A stretch of 64,000 nucleotides of DNA from Bacteroides_D sp963543925 (GCA_963543925.1 CAUUCP010000002.1:29289-93288), one strand, 5' to 3'. Positions 52,745 to 62,143 are shown, counted from the first letter of the stretch. Notes: generated by a model not told the origin, from the sequence alone. A program made the numbers and translations.

Positions 52745-54130
52745 CTAGCAACCAGAGAGGAACTTGTCTATGGCGACAGCAGCCTTGCGTCCCGCCCCCA
52801 TGGCGAGAATGACGGTCGCAGCCCCTATGACGGCGTCACCTCCAGCAAAGACCTCTTTCCTTGAGGTTTGTCCCATCTCATCAGCGACAATACCGCCAGA
52901 CTTTTTGATCTCTAACCCTGGGGTAGTGCTTGCTATCATGGGGTTGGGGGAAGTTCCCAGTGCCATACATACGACATCGCACGGGATATCGAACTCGGAT
53001 CCTGGGATCTCTTTCGGGCTTCGACGTCCACTGGCGTCGGGCTCTCCGAGCTCCATTCGGATAGCTCGGATTCCAGTAACCCACCCTTTTTCGTCCCCCA
53101 AGATCTCGACTGGGTTAGATAGGAGGTGGAAGATAATCCCCTCTTCCTTGGCATGGTGTACTTCTTCGGCACGCGCAGGGAGCTCGGCTTCCGAACGACG
53201 GTAGACTAGGTGCACTTCCGCCCCCAGACGTGCAGCGGTACGAGCGGCATCCATGGCCACATTTCCTCCTCCGACAATGGCGACCTTCTTCCCTACAAAG
53301 AGTGGCGTGTCGTAACTCTTGTCGTATCCCTTCATCAAGTTAGCACGTGTGAGGAGCTCATTGGCAGATACTACGCCATTGAGGTTTTCACCGGGGATAT
53401 TCATAAACTTGGGTAATCCAGCCCCCGAGGCGATAAACACGGCGCCGTACCCCTCTTTATCTAGCAGGTTGTCGATGGTCACCGTACGACCTACGATAAC
53501 GTCAGTGACGATCTCAACCCCGAGATTCTTTAGGTTCTGAATTTCAGACTTTACAATGGACTCCTTGGGCAGACGGAACTCAGGTATACCGTAGACCAAG
53601 ACCCCTCCCGCCTCGTGTAAGGCTTCGAAGATAGTCACCGTATAGCCCAGACGCGCCAAGTCATTGGCACAAGCCAAGCCCGCGGGCCCAGAGCCAACGA
53701 CCGCGACCTTTTTTCCGTTCTTTGGCGCACACTCTGAATTGAAGTGTTTTTGTTCTCGTGCATAATCTGCTACGAAACGCTCCAATTTTCCGATTGCTAC
53801 GGGCTCTCCCTTAATCCCTACAATACAGGATCCTTCGCACTGAGTTTCCTGTGGACACACACGCCCACACACGGCAGGGAGACTGGAGTCCTGCCCGATG
53901 ATGTCAGCCGCCCCGAGGATATCCCCCTCCTTCACCTTGCTGATAAACTGCGGTATATGTATATTTACAGGACAAGCATTCATACAGCGCGGATTTTTGC
54001 ACTGGAGACAGCGTTCGGCCTCTTCCTGTGCCTCTGTAATATTGTAACCAAAGCAAACTTCCTGGAAGTTACGTACGCGCACTTTTGGTTCTTGTTCGCG
54101 CACTGGGACGCGCCCTTTCTTCTGTACCAT
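52745..54130 (-). CDS. nfnL: NfnL/GltA-like NADPH-dependent flavoprotein subunit
   Basis: 461 residues. Homologue of NADPH-dependent glutamate-synthase small subunits and of the large subunit of the electron-bifurcating NADH-dependent reduced ferredoxin:NADP+ oxidoreductase. N-terminal cluster cysteines: CLQCKNPRCMNACP and CGRVCPQETQCEGSC; FAD site VVGSGPAGLACANDLARLGY (about 146-165) and NADPH site AIVGGGNVAMDAARTAARLG (about 288-307). Because NfnS sits 8 bp upstream in the same operon, NfnL is preferred over plain GltD. In the window it stands with Rnf, so both ferredoxin exchange systems are present. Confidence 0.9.
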   Translation of the reverse strand: MVQKKGRVPVREQEPKVRVRNFQEVCFGYNITEAQEEAERCLQCKNPRCMNACPVNIHIPQFISKVKEGDILGAADIIGQDSSLPAVCGRVCPQETQCEGSCIVGIKGEPVAIGKLERFVADYAREQKHFNSECAPKNGKKVAVVGSGPAGLACANDLARLGYTVTIFEALHEAGGVLVYGIPEFRLPKESIVKSEIQNLKNLGVEIVTDVIVGRTVTIDNLLDKEGYGAVFIASGAGLPKFMNIPGENLNGVVSANELLTRANLMKGYDKSYDTPLFVGKKVAIVGGGNVAMDAARTAARLGAEVHLVYRRSEAELPARAEEVHHAKEEGIIFHLLSNPVEILGDEKGWVTGIRAIRMELGEPDASGRRSPKEIPGSEFDIPCDVVCMALGTSPNPMIASTTPGLEIKKSGGIVADEMGQTSRKEVFAGGDAVIGAATVILAMGAGRKAAVAIDKFLSGC

Positions 54131-54138
54131 CTTCTCTG

Positions 54139-54996
54139 TTAGCTTAGTTTGCAGTTGTTATACTCTTCCATGCGCGCCTTTTCGATCTCTTTGTACATTC
54201 CTTGACGTCGGAGGGCTTCGTCGAAGTTCACCTCGTGCGCATCGAACTCGGGACCTTCTACGCAAGTAAAGCGCATCTTTCCCCCTACGCTCACACGGCA
54301 TGCGCCACACATGCCGGTACCGTCGACCATCAATGTGTTCAAGCTTGCGATGGTGTGTATGCCGAGGTCTTGGGTAAGCTTTGAGACGAACTTCATCATA
54401 ATCATTGGTCCGATAGTAACGCAATGATTATACTGCTTTCCTTGGTTCTGTACCAAGTCTTGGAGACAATTGGTGACCATCCCGTGAAATCCGTCCGAGC
54501 CGTCGTCGGTAGCCTGATAATAGTTGGCGGAAACTGCTTCGAGCTCGGGACGCATAATCTCGATAGCTTTGGTTTTCGCACCGATGATCACGTCGGGTTT
54601 GAAGCCTCTTTCGGCCAGATACTTGACCTGCGGATAAATAGGCGCAGCTCCGAGTCCACCACCGACGAAGATGATCTTCTTTTTTCCCAACTCTTCATCG
54701 GTCATCTCACAGAGATCACTGGGGAGACCAAGGGGACCGACAAAGTCAAGTACAGAATCTCCTTGTTTCAAATCACAAAGCTTTGAGGTGCTGGCTCCGA
54801 TGGTCTGGATGACGATGGTGACCGCCCCCGAGGCAGGATCATAATCTGCGATGGTGAGCGGGACACGCTCACCCTTCTGGTCTACGCGCACGATCACGAA
54901 CTGTCCCGGCATCGCGGACTGCGCTACGCGCGGCGCATAGATGTCCATCAGGTAGATGGCGGGGGCTAACTTCTCTTTCTTTAGAATGGGGAACAT
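54139..54996 (-). CDS. nfnS: NfnS-type ferredoxin-NAD(P) reductase subunit (sulfide/dihydroorotate-dehydrogenase-like)
   Basis: 285 residues. N-terminal FAD domain (MPGQFVIVRVD and RVPLTIADYD), NAD domain (FVGGGLGAAPIYPQVKYLAE), and a C-terminal 2Fe-2S cluster with cysteines in MCGACRVSV and MRFTCVEG. Matches the small subunit of Nfn, which couples NADH and reduced ferredoxin to NADP+. It is the first gene of the operon, with nfnL 8 bp on. The related dihydroorotate dehydrogenase B subunit is less likely since no pyrD is near. Confidence 0.9.
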   Translation of the reverse strand: MFPILKKEKLAPAIYLMDIYAPRVAQSAMPGQFVIVRVDQKGERVPLTIADYDPASGAVTIVIQTIGASTSKLCDLKQGDSVLDFVGPLGLPSDLCEMTDEELGKKKIIFVGGGLGAAPIYPQVKYLAERGFKPDVIIGAKTKAIEIMRPELEAVSANYYQATDDGSDGFHGMVTNCLQDLVQNQGKQYNHCVTIGPMIMMKFVSKLTQDLGIHTIASLNTLMVDGTGMCGACRVSVGGKMRFTCVEGPEFDAHEVNFDEALRRQGMYKEIEKARMEEYNNCKLS

Positions 54997-55172
54997 ATCT
55001 ACTGTTCTGCTTGGTTCTCGAGTTCTACTCTATTCTGATCCTTGAGCTCAAAGAGAAAAGTACTTCCAAAATCCAAGGCTCAGAATCATTCTATCCGCAC
55101 AGGGGGAGGGTGAGTCTCGTAGAGGCGTCATCTGCCCCCTATGTTTTCATTACCTTTTCTCTTTCCTCAGGG

Positions 55173-55180
55173 CAAAGGTA
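55173..55180 (-). promoter_or_regulatory. -7 box of the nfn operon
   Basis: Minus-strand TACCTTTG (55180-55173). The start codon lies at 54996, so the leader is about 170 nt long. I see no known riboswitch in it. Confidence 0.55.
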
Positions 55181-55252
55181 ACGAAAGCCCGTACCATACA
55201 GCCCGCCCACAACAATTTAGAAACTAAAAAATAAGGTTTCTAAACAGATGGA

Positions 55253-56152
55253 TTACTTTATCACGACGACCAAATACTTGGATCCTCTCCAAAACTTCTC
55301 CTTATCGGTGATTCGGAGGTTGACAATAGCCCCCTGATCGTTTTTCTCTAGCTCGTAGCTATCGGAGGGGTGCTTGGTAACGAAATCCACGCCTTTCTTA
55401 GTGGCAAAGAGTGGGATAGCGTCGGTTTCCTCGATATTGATCTTTGTAAAGTAGTCGAGTGTGAGGTCATCTTTGAGCTCGTTATGTTTTCCGATTCCGA
55501 GGAAACCACCAGAGCGAGAGATGATCTTGTTATCCACGAGTTCCTTCTTACTGCCAAAAGCATACCAAGCCGTATTGAGGAGCTCTTGCTGTTCGGCAAC
55601 TTGTCCCATGAGGTTCTGATTGAGCGAGTCGAGGTTGGCGACCTCGTTGGAAAGAGAGTCGACAGAGAGGTTGAGCATCTCGAGATTTTCACGCAGTCCC
55701 TGAATCGTGGCATCACGCTCTTCCATTTTTTTCTGTAGCTCCTTGATCATCTTTTCGAATTGAGCGACCTTGAGGTTCGATGCCTTGAGCTTTTTACTCA
55801 ACTGGGTCATCTTGGACTGGTTCTCGGACATAATCCGATTGATCTCGATGATATCCTGCGCGATGCGCTCCCGTCCATCCTCGGGTAGTTCTCCCTCTTG
55901 CTTGTTTCGGACCTCTTGATTGATCTTCTGTTCCTTGGAACGAATCAGGTTCAGGTTTGCTTCGATCTCATCGATTGATTGGAAGAACTCGTTAATGGTC
56001 GCATCCTTTTGCTGCGCCTGTACGCGCATCGAGTCGAGCTGGCTTTGTAGCTCGGCAATCCGTTGGATTTCAGATTGGTTACATCCTGTGAACGTAATAA
56101 CGAGAAGAAGCATAGGGACGACCCCTAGTAGAGCGCAAAGAGTCCGTTTCAT
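55253..56152 (-). CDS. Coiled-coil lipoprotein of unknown function
   Basis: 299 residues. Lipoprotein signal (KRTLCALLGVVPMLLLVITF, lipobox FTGC, Cys at about residue 24). Residues about 30-200 are almost wholly helical with heptads (IAELQSQLDSMRVQAQQKD; LNLIRSKEQKINQEVRN; IQGLRENLEMLNLSVDSL), a long coiled coil. The end (about 205-299) is a small globular domain with WYAFGSKKELVDNKIISR, GFLGIGKHNELKDD and a strand-rich tail. Conserved proteins of this layout exist in Bacteroidota; function unknown. It has its own promoter and lies between nfn and mrdA. Confidence 0.82.
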   Translation of the reverse strand: MKRTLCALLGVVPMLLLVITFTGCNQSEIQRIAELQSQLDSMRVQAQQKDATINEFFQSIDEIEANLNLIRSKEQKINQEVRNKQEGELPEDGRERIAQDIIEINRIMSENQSKMTQLSKKLKASNLKVAQFEKMIKELQKKMEERDATIQGLRENLEMLNLSVDSLSNEVANLDSLNQNLMGQVAEQQELLNTAWYAFGSKKELVDNKIISRSGGFLGIGKHNELKDDLTLDYFTKINIEETDAIPLFATKKGVDFVTKHPSDSYELEKNDQGAIVNLRITDKEKFWRGSKYLVVVIK

Positions 56153-56192
56153 CGTGTCAGATTGATGTATAAAACTGTGTAAAAATGCGGTT

Positions 56193-56200
56193 CAAAGGTA
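56193..56200 (-). promoter_or_regulatory. -7 box of the coiled-coil lipoprotein gene
   Basis: Minus-strand TACCTTTG (56200-56193); the start codon is 41 bp downstream. Confidence 0.6.
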
Positions 56201-56227
56201 GCGTTTTGTCGTATACTTGTTCGTGCG

Positions 56228-56246
56228 CCCTCCCTTCGTGGGAGGG
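56228..56246 (-). terminator. Short hairpin after mrdA
   Basis: CCCTCCC/GGGAGGG stem (56228-56234 with 56240-56246), 17 bp past the mrdA stop, without a T run. Probably the end of the mre operon. Confidence 0.4.
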
Positions 56247-56262
56247 GATAGAGCTCTTGAGG

Positions 56263-58098
56263 TTACTGTCCTAAGACATAGTCCTCCATGATGTGGTTAG
56301 CGACCGAATCTTTCAAGTACTTTTCTATCATCAACCCCGCGATGGGTGCAGCCCAACGCCCGCCGGGACCTGCGTTTTCTACGTACACGGCGAGGGCGAT
56401 CTTCGGATTGTCGCGAGGTGCAAAAGCAATGAATACGGAATGATCTTCACCGTGAGGATTTTGTGCAGTGCCCGTCTTACCACATATGTCGAGTCCTGGC
56501 ACGCGAGCACGCCACCCCGTGGGACCCTGACTAAAATCCGCATTCACGGCTTGGTACATCCCCTCGACTGCGGGATCGAAATAAGAGGGCTCTATGTCAA
56601 GATCGTAACGTTTCGCGTCTATGCGCGTAGCGTTCTTTCCCTGCCCCCCATTTTCACTTTCTATTCCATCGACAATCGAGCGAACAAGATGTGGCTGGAA
56701 ATAGTGTCCCCGATTTGCGATCACCGCGGCAAGATTTGCCATCTGCAAGGGTGTAATAGAGAGCTCTCCCTGTCCGATCGCCAAGGAGATAATGGTGAGA
56801 GAGTTCCATCCCCCTTTTCGGAAATAGCGATTGTAAAAGGGCACAGTAGGGACAATCCCATTGAGTTCTCCGGGGAGATCGATCCCTAGTTTTTTTCCGA
56901 AACCAAAGGAGCGTACCTCGCGCTCCCAATTACGGAAGGCGCCCTCGATACTATCAAATCGTCTCAAATCTATCAGGTTTCGGAATACGTAACAGAAATA
57001 GGTATTGCAGGACATTCGTACAGCGGAGGTGATATCTTTGGCATAGGGATGGTTGTGGCATCCGACGCCCCTCCCTACAGGGTAGCGACCATGACAAGCA
57101 TATCCGGTTTGAGGGAATACGACTTTTTCCTTGAGTCCGATGAGTGCATTCACAATCTTGAATGTAGAGCCTGGTGGGTAGAGCGCCATAATGGCTCGGT
57201 TGAAGAGAGGCTTCTTTTTACAGGTATCTAGTTCTCTGAAATTTTCTGATCGAAGCCTTCCGACCAACAGATTGGGGTCGTAAGATGGGCTAGAGACCAT
57301 GGCTAACACCTCTCCATTGGTTGGGTCGAGAGCGACGATACTCCCGATGCGCCCCTGCATCAACTTTTCTCCGTACTGCTGCAAGGCGAGATCAAGCGAT
57401 AAGTGTAAGTTTCTTCCTGCCACTGCGGCCGTGTCATAAGAGCCGTGGGCATAGGAACCTTTGATACGGTTGTGTACGTCGACCATCAAGGTTTGAACTC
57501 CTCGCTTGCCTCGGAGCTCCTGTTCGTAACTTTTTTCCAACCCCGTAATGCCGATATAGTCTCCTGCTTTATAGTAGGGTTGTTCAAAAACTATGCGTTC
57601 GTTGACCTCTCCTACATATCCGAGCAGATGGGCTGCGGTGGGGTGTGGATAGTGACGCAAGGTACGGGCTTGGGTAAAGAAACCGGGGAACTCGTGGAGG
57701 TATTCTTGGAGGTATCCATAGTCCACAGCAGAGATCTGTTTGAGGATAATCGACTCCTTGTATGCGGAATATTTTCTAGCCTCCGTCAACCCGTCCACCA
57801 ATTGTTGGCGTGGAATGCGAAGTAAATTCAGCAGCTTTGCAGTATCGAAGGGTTGTACTTGTGATGGAATCACAAGCAGATCGTAGGCAGCTTCGTTATA
57901 GACGAGGAGCTTTCCCTTCCGATCGTATATAATGCCGCGTGCTGGATAGAGTGTAATTCTTCGCAGCACGTTGTTGTCAGCGGAGAGTCGGTAGCTTTTG
58001 TCTACGATCTGTATATAGAAGAGCTTTCCTAAGATCACGACCCCGACCAGGGTGAAGATGAGCAATATCAACGACTTTCGGTTGGCTTGTAGGGCCAT
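56263..58098 (-). CDS. mrdA: Penicillin-binding protein 2 (elongasome transpeptidase)
   Basis: 611 residues. PBP2 cross-links peptidoglycan for cell elongation. Short cytoplasmic end, one membrane helix (SLILLIFTLVGVVILGKLFYI), a dimerisation domain, then the transpeptidase with SxxK in PPGSTFKIVNALIG (about 313-317), SxN in MSCNTYFCY (about 366-368) and KTG in CGKTGTAQNPHG (about 543-545). All catalytic motifs are intact. It starts 3 bp after mreD. In many Bacteroidota rodA follows; here it does not. Confidence 0.96.
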   Translation of the reverse strand: MALQANRKSLILLIFTLVGVVILGKLFYIQIVDKSYRLSADNNVLRRITLYPARGIIYDRKGKLLVYNEAAYDLLVIPSQVQPFDTAKLLNLLRIPRQQLVDGLTEARKYSAYKESIILKQISAVDYGYLQEYLHEFPGFFTQARTLRHYPHPTAAHLLGYVGEVNERIVFEQPYYKAGDYIGITGLEKSYEQELRGKRGVQTLMVDVHNRIKGSYAHGSYDTAAVAGRNLHLSLDLALQQYGEKLMQGRIGSIVALDPTNGEVLAMVSSPSYDPNLLVGRLRSENFRELDTCKKKPLFNRAIMALYPPGSTFKIVNALIGLKEKVVFPQTGYACHGRYPVGRGVGCHNHPYAKDITSAVRMSCNTYFCYVFRNLIDLRRFDSIEGAFRNWEREVRSFGFGKKLGIDLPGELNGIVPTVPFYNRYFRKGGWNSLTIISLAIGQGELSITPLQMANLAAVIANRGHYFQPHLVRSIVDGIESENGGQGKNATRIDAKRYDLDIEPSYFDPAVEGMYQAVNADFSQGPTGWRARVPGLDICGKTGTAQNPHGEDHSVFIAFAPRDNPKIALAVYVENAGPGGRWAAPIAGLMIEKYLKDSVANHIMEDYVLGQ

Positions 58099-58101
58099 CT
58101 T

Positions 58102-58620
58102 CTATCGGTTGGTATTGGGCGGATAGATAAAGAACTCCACCAAGAGAATGACAAATGAGGAGAGGATGGTATTGCTCAGTATTCTAAGCAATGTGAGCCA
58201 AGGGTTTGTATACACGGGCGCTTCTGCCAAGAGGTGTAGTAGGGTATGGTGCGCCAGGAGGAGTAGCAGGGTATATCGTGCAGTCCAGACCCAGCCCATG
58301 GTACGCAAGATCGGTAGTTGAGACTTCTGCAACTGCTGCTGTGGGGTGGTGATGCGTACCACAGGCTCTCGCAAAAAGGCAAGTAATGTGGTAGCAGCCG
58401 CATGTAAACAGAGCGTTCCCGCGAAGAGATCGATACACAACCCCAAGAGAAATCCGAAGACGTAGAGCCAATGACGGGAGAGATTGATCGGCAAGAGTAG
58501 TATGGCCAACGGATAGGCGTATGGTATGACGAAGCCTAGTAGTTGGATATTATCCAACAGGAAGACCTGTGTGAGGATAGCGACCACGAATATGAGGATA
58601 TACTTTCCGAAATTACTCAT
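58102..58620 (-). CDS. mreD: Rod-shape-determining membrane protein MreD
   Basis: 172 residues with about five membrane helices. Conserved family pattern is weak, as is normal for MreD, but the size, the hydrophobic profile (LIFVVAILTQVFLLDNIQLLG near the N-terminus; LLGLCIDLFAG around 60) and position between mreC and mrdA identify it. It overlaps mreC by 4 bp. It belongs to the elongasome and links MreC to RodA/PBP2. Confidence 0.88.
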   Translation of the reverse strand: MSNFGKYILIFVVAILTQVFLLDNIQLLGFVIPYAYPLAILLLPINLSRHWLYVFGFLLGLCIDLFAGTLCLHAAATTLLAFLREPVVRITTPQQQLQKSQLPILRTMGWVWTARYTLLLLLAHHTLLHLLAEAPVYTNPWLTLLRILSNTILSSFVILLVEFFIYPPNTNR

Positions 58621-59450
58621 GGCGTCGTCCGAAAAAAGGCGTCCGCGATCGAATCGCGTTCGGTTTTGAGAGTATCTCCGATGAGGGTCACCTCGTGCAA
58701 CCGTTTGAAATCACACCCGAGTCGCACCCTGATCGTATTAAAATCTCCGCCCGAGACCTCCACGCCGTCGACGACCCCGATATAGAGATCGGGAGGAAAT
58801 ATGTTAGAAAACCCTGTAGTCACGACCGTGTCGCCAGGACGCACCTCAACATGGTGTGGTATTTCAGAGAGTAGTACCGAGCGATAATCTGCTCCGTCCC
58901 AACGCAAGGAGCCGTAATATCCCGTACGTTGGAGCTTGGCAGAGAGCCTGAAATCGGTATTGAGCACGGAGATCGCCACGGCATAGTGCTCCGAGGTTTT
59001 GAGCACCATGCCCGCCACACTTCCCCCTGAGAGTACGGGCATTTCTGGGCGTATGGCGGCATTGCGTCCGAGGTCGATCGTAAAGTAGTTATGCGGCGTG
59101 ACCACCGTGTTGCTCACCACCGTCCCCGCATAATACTGGTACTGTCTGGTATGTAGCGTATCCTTTGTTACCTCTGGCAGATAGTCGATAGCGAGTCTTT
59201 GCTGCGCCAAGGCATTTCGGAGCGCTAAATTTTCGGCGACCAGAGCAGCGTTTTGGTCATGCAGCCAGAGGTAGGATGAGAGATCTGTCATGCGTTCCTC
59301 GACCCATGCTTCCATCTCCTTGAGCCAAAACCCAGCTTGCGCCTTCAGGAGGTAATCGCTTTGTAGGTAGACGGTGATAGCGATGCCCTCCAACAAGATG
59401 AAGAAGGCCAGATGCTGAAAACGGCGGAGAAGTCTGAGGATACTACCCAC
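58617..59450 (-). CDS. mreC: Rod-shape-determining protein MreC
   Basis: 277 residues. One N-terminal membrane helix (LAFFILLEGIAITVYLQS), a coiled coil (about 65-90), and a periplasmic beta domain with TVVSNTVVTPHNYFTIDLGRN split here (TVVSNTVVTPHN, then FTIDLGR), PVLSGGSVAGMVLKTSEHYA and PGDTVVTTGFSNIFPPDLYIG. It tethers MreB filaments to the cell-wall synthases. Follows mreB by 24 bp; overlaps mreD. Confidence 0.95.
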   Translation of the reverse strand: MGSILRLLRRFQHLAFFILLEGIAITVYLQSDYLLKAQAGFWLKEMEAWVEERMTDLSSYLWLHDQNAALVAENLALRNALAQQRLAIDYLPEVTKDTLHTRQYQYYAGTVVSNTVVTPHNYFTIDLGRNAAIRPEMPVLSGGSVAGMVLKTSEHYAVAISVLNTDFRLSAKLQRTGYYGSLRWDGADYRSVLLSEIPHHVEVRPGDTVVTTGFSNIFPPDLYIGVVDGVEVSGGDFNTIRVRLGCDFKRLHEVTLIGDTLKTERDSIADAFFRTTP

Positions 59451-59474
59451 GTTCGTAAGCTGTTATGCTCAGCC

Positions 59475-60497
59475 CTAACGCATAAGGAACTTGCACGTTT
59501 CCACGTTCTTGAGTGCAATCCCCGTACCTCTGGCGACGGCGTGCAGTGGATCTTCCGCCACGATGAATGGGATCTTGATCTTGTCAGAGAGACGTTTGTC
59601 TAGTCCTCGCAAGAGGGCTCCACCACCAGTGAGATAGATTCCGCTTTTCACGATATCGGCATAGAGTTCTGGTGGTGTCATCTCCAAGACGTTGAGGACT
59701 GCCGTTTCGATCTTGTTGAGGGACTTTTCTAGACAGTGTGCGATCTCTTGGTAGTTCACCGGCACCTCTATGGGCAAAGATGTCATGAGGTTAGGTCCGT
59801 GTACGAGATAGTTCTCTGGTGGGTTCTCCAGATCCGCTAGTGCAGCTCCGACGGTGATTTTGATATCCTCGGCGGTTCTTTCTCCGATCTTGATGTTGTG
59901 CTGCGAACGCATGTAGGTCTGTATATCTGCCGTAAAGGTATCCCCCGCAATACGTTCTGACTTGTTACACACGATCCCCCCGAGGGAAATGACGGCAATC
60001 TCTGTAGTTCCTCCTCCGATATCGACGACCATGTGCCCTTGTGACTCCTCGACATTGAGCCCGATCCCGAGGGCTGCGGCCATGGGTTCGTAGATCATGT
60101 ATACGTCACGTCCGTCGGCTTGTTCGGCGCTATCTCTGACAGCACGAATCTCGACTTCGGTACTTCCGCTGGGTATGCAGACCACGATGCGTAAGGCAGG
60201 GGTAAAGAGACGGCTCCGCTTGTTGATGAGCTTAATCATGCCACGAATCATCTGTTCCGCGGCATTGAAGTCGGCGATGACGCCATCTCGCAGGGGTCGT
60301 ACGGTGAGGATATTTTCATGGGTTTTCCCCTGCATCTGTCGAGCCTCTTTTCCGATCGCAATCAGCTTTCCCGTCTTTCGGTCAGTGGCTACGATAGAGG
60401 GTTCGTCCACCACCACCTTGTCGTTATAGATGATGATAGTATTTGCAGTCCCGAGGTCTATGGCCAGCTCCTGCGTGAAAAAAGAAAATAAACCCAT
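59475..60497 (-). CDS. mreB: Rod-shape-determining actin homologue MreB
   Basis: 340 residues. An actin-like ATPase forming filaments at the membrane. ATP-site motifs are visible: phosphate 1 DLGTANTII (about 14-22), VDIGGGTTEIAVISLGG (about 160-176), and adenosine YLTGGGALLRGL (about 288-299). It follows purH by 26 bp and leads the mreBCD cluster. Members of this genus are coccobacilli, so its presence fits short-rod growth. Confidence 0.97.
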   Translation of the reverse strand: MGLFSFFTQELAIDLGTANTIIIYNDKVVVDEPSIVATDRKTGKLIAIGKEARQMQGKTHENILTVRPLRDGVIADFNAAEQMIRGMIKLINKRSRLFTPALRIVVCIPSGSTEVEIRAVRDSAEQADGRDVYMIYEPMAAALGIGLNVEESQGHMVVDIGGGTTEIAVISLGGIVCNKSERIAGDTFTADIQTYMRSQHNIKIGERTAEDIKITVGAALADLENPPENYLVHGPNLMTSLPIEVPVNYQEIAHCLEKSLNKIETAVLNVLEMTPPELYADIVKSGIYLTGGGALLRGLDKRLSDKIKIPFIVAEDPLHAVARGTGIALKNVETCKFLMR

Positions 60498-60523
60498 CGT
60501 TCAGGTGTCTTGTATAAGGTCTC

Positions 60524-62035
60524 TTAATGTTTGAAATGCCGCGCGCCAGAGAAAAGGAGTGCGACGCCCAACTTATCGCATGCGGCAATCACCTCGGCGT
60601 CATGTACGGAACCTCCTGGTTCCACAAAACAAGTAATCCCTTCTTTGGCAGCCAACTCAATCGAATCTGGGAACGGGAAAAAGGCATCCGATGCCAAGAC
60701 CGCCCCCTTGAGATCAAACCCGAAACGTTGCGCCTTGGCAATGGCTTGTCTGACGGCATCGACACGGCTGGTCTGTCCAGCACCACAACCGATCAGCTGT
60801 CCCTCCTTGACCACAGCGATGGCGTTACTCTTGCAGTGCTTTACGACCCGATTGGCAAATTCGATGTCAAGCATACGGTCAGGAGCGTGTTGTTTTGACT
60901 TCCAGTCGAGGGTCACTATATTTTTCGTATCCCGTTCTTGTACCAACAGCCCGTTGAGCACGGTACGCACCAAAACGGGAGCGAGTGTAGCCTGAGCACG
61001 TTGTAAGAGGATTCGATTCTTTTTTTGTTCGAGTAAAGTTAGGGCTTCCTGTGTATAGGTTGGTGCTAAGAGTACTTCGAAAAATAACCCACCCATGGCT
61101 TGTGCAACGGGGAAGTCAATGGGGCAGTTGGTGACGATAATGCCACCGTATACAGACTCTGTATCACTGGCATAGGCTTTTTCCCATGCTTCGAGCGCCG
61201 TTTTTGCGACGGCTACACCGCACGGAGTTCCATGCTTTATGACGACGAAGGCGGGTTCGGTATCTTTGAACTCAGAGAGGAGTCCCATGCCCGCCTCTAG
61301 GTCGAGGAGATTGTTGTAAGAGAGCTCCTTACCGTGAAGCTTCGTAAACATCTCTGCCAGATTTCCACGGAATTCGCCCTTCTGATGAGGATTTTCTCCG
61401 TAGCGCATAGGTGTCACCTGTGCGTAGTGCTCGGTAGCAGGGAGGGCGTCTGTGGTAAAATACCCAGCGATGGTGGCATCGTAGTTTGCCGTCCGCACGA
61501 AGGCTTCTTTGGCAAAGTTCCGTCGCTGCTCTAGAGAAATATTCCCGTTCTGTGCTTGGAGGAGTCCTTGTAGCTGGTTATACTGCAGTTTTGAAGAGAT
61601 CACCACCACATCATTAAAGTTCTTAGCAGCAGCACGTAGTAGGGATACTCCTCCGATATCTATCTTTTCGATCAATTCCTCTTCACTAGCTTTGGAAGCT
61701 AAAGCTTCTTCGAAAGGATAGAGGTCGACAATCACGAGGTCGATCTTTGCGATACCGTGCTCGGCCATCTGCTCCTGATCGGTTTTGTGGTGTCGTCGGG
61801 CGAGGATTCCCCCAAATATGCTTGGGTGCAAGGTTTTTACCCGCCCCCCGAGGATACTTGGGTATCCTGAGAGTTCCTCGACTTTTGTCGCCTTATACCC
61901 CTGCTGGTTGATGTACTCCCAGGTACCTCCTGTAGAGATCAACTTCACTGCAAGGTTATTGAGCGTATCTAGGAGAGGCTTTAATCCCTCCTTGTCATAC
62001 ACCGAGATGAGTGCGCTTTCGATCCTTAAGTCCAT
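60524..62035 (-). CDS. purH: Bifunctional AICAR formyltransferase/IMP cyclohydrolase
   Basis: 503 residues from the ATG at 62035 (the longer frame has no family support). The N-terminal IMP cyclohydrolase (IESALISVYDKEGL, KLISTGGTWEYI, about 1-195) and the C-terminal AICAR transformylase (FVVIKHGTPCGVAVAK around 270; GQTSRVDAVRQAI around 435; AFFPFPDSIE around 460) carry out the last two steps of IMP synthesis. Leading the mre cluster is common in Bacteroidota. The end is normal. Confidence 0.97.
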   Translation of the reverse strand: MDLRIESALISVYDKEGLKPLLDTLNNLAVKLISTGGTWEYINQQGYKATKVEELSGYPSILGGRVKTLHPSIFGGILARRHHKTDQEQMAEHGIAKIDLVIVDLYPFEEALASKASEEELIEKIDIGGVSLLRAAAKNFNDVVVISSKLQYNQLQGLLQAQNGNISLEQRRNFAKEAFVRTANYDATIAGYFTTDALPATEHYAQVTPMRYGENPHQKGEFRGNLAEMFTKLHGKELSYNNLLDLEAGMGLLSEFKDTEPAFVVIKHGTPCGVAVAKTALEAWEKAYASDTESVYGGIIVTNCPIDFPVAQAMGGLFFEVLLAPTYTQEALTLLEQKKNRILLQRAQATLAPVLVRTVLNGLLVQERDTKNIVTLDWKSKQHAPDRMLDIEFANRVVKHCKSNAIAVVKEGQLIGCGAGQTSRVDAVRQAIAKAQRFGFDLKGAVLASDAFFPFPDSIELAAKEGITCFVEPGGSVHDAEVIAACDKLGVALLFSGARHFKH

Positions 62036-62135
62036 GCTAATACTCCACCTAAATTGGCAAACAAAGTTGATCTTTTTTCGCAATATAGCCAAACGTTTTA
62101 CATGAGGCTTGTTCTCTGCTTGTTCACAAAACTAC

Positions 62136-62143
62136 TACCTTCG
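62136..62143 (+). promoter_or_regulatory. Possible -7 box of trkA
   Basis: TACCTTCG is one base from TAnnTTTG, 50 bp before the start of trkA. Weak. Confidence 0.35.
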
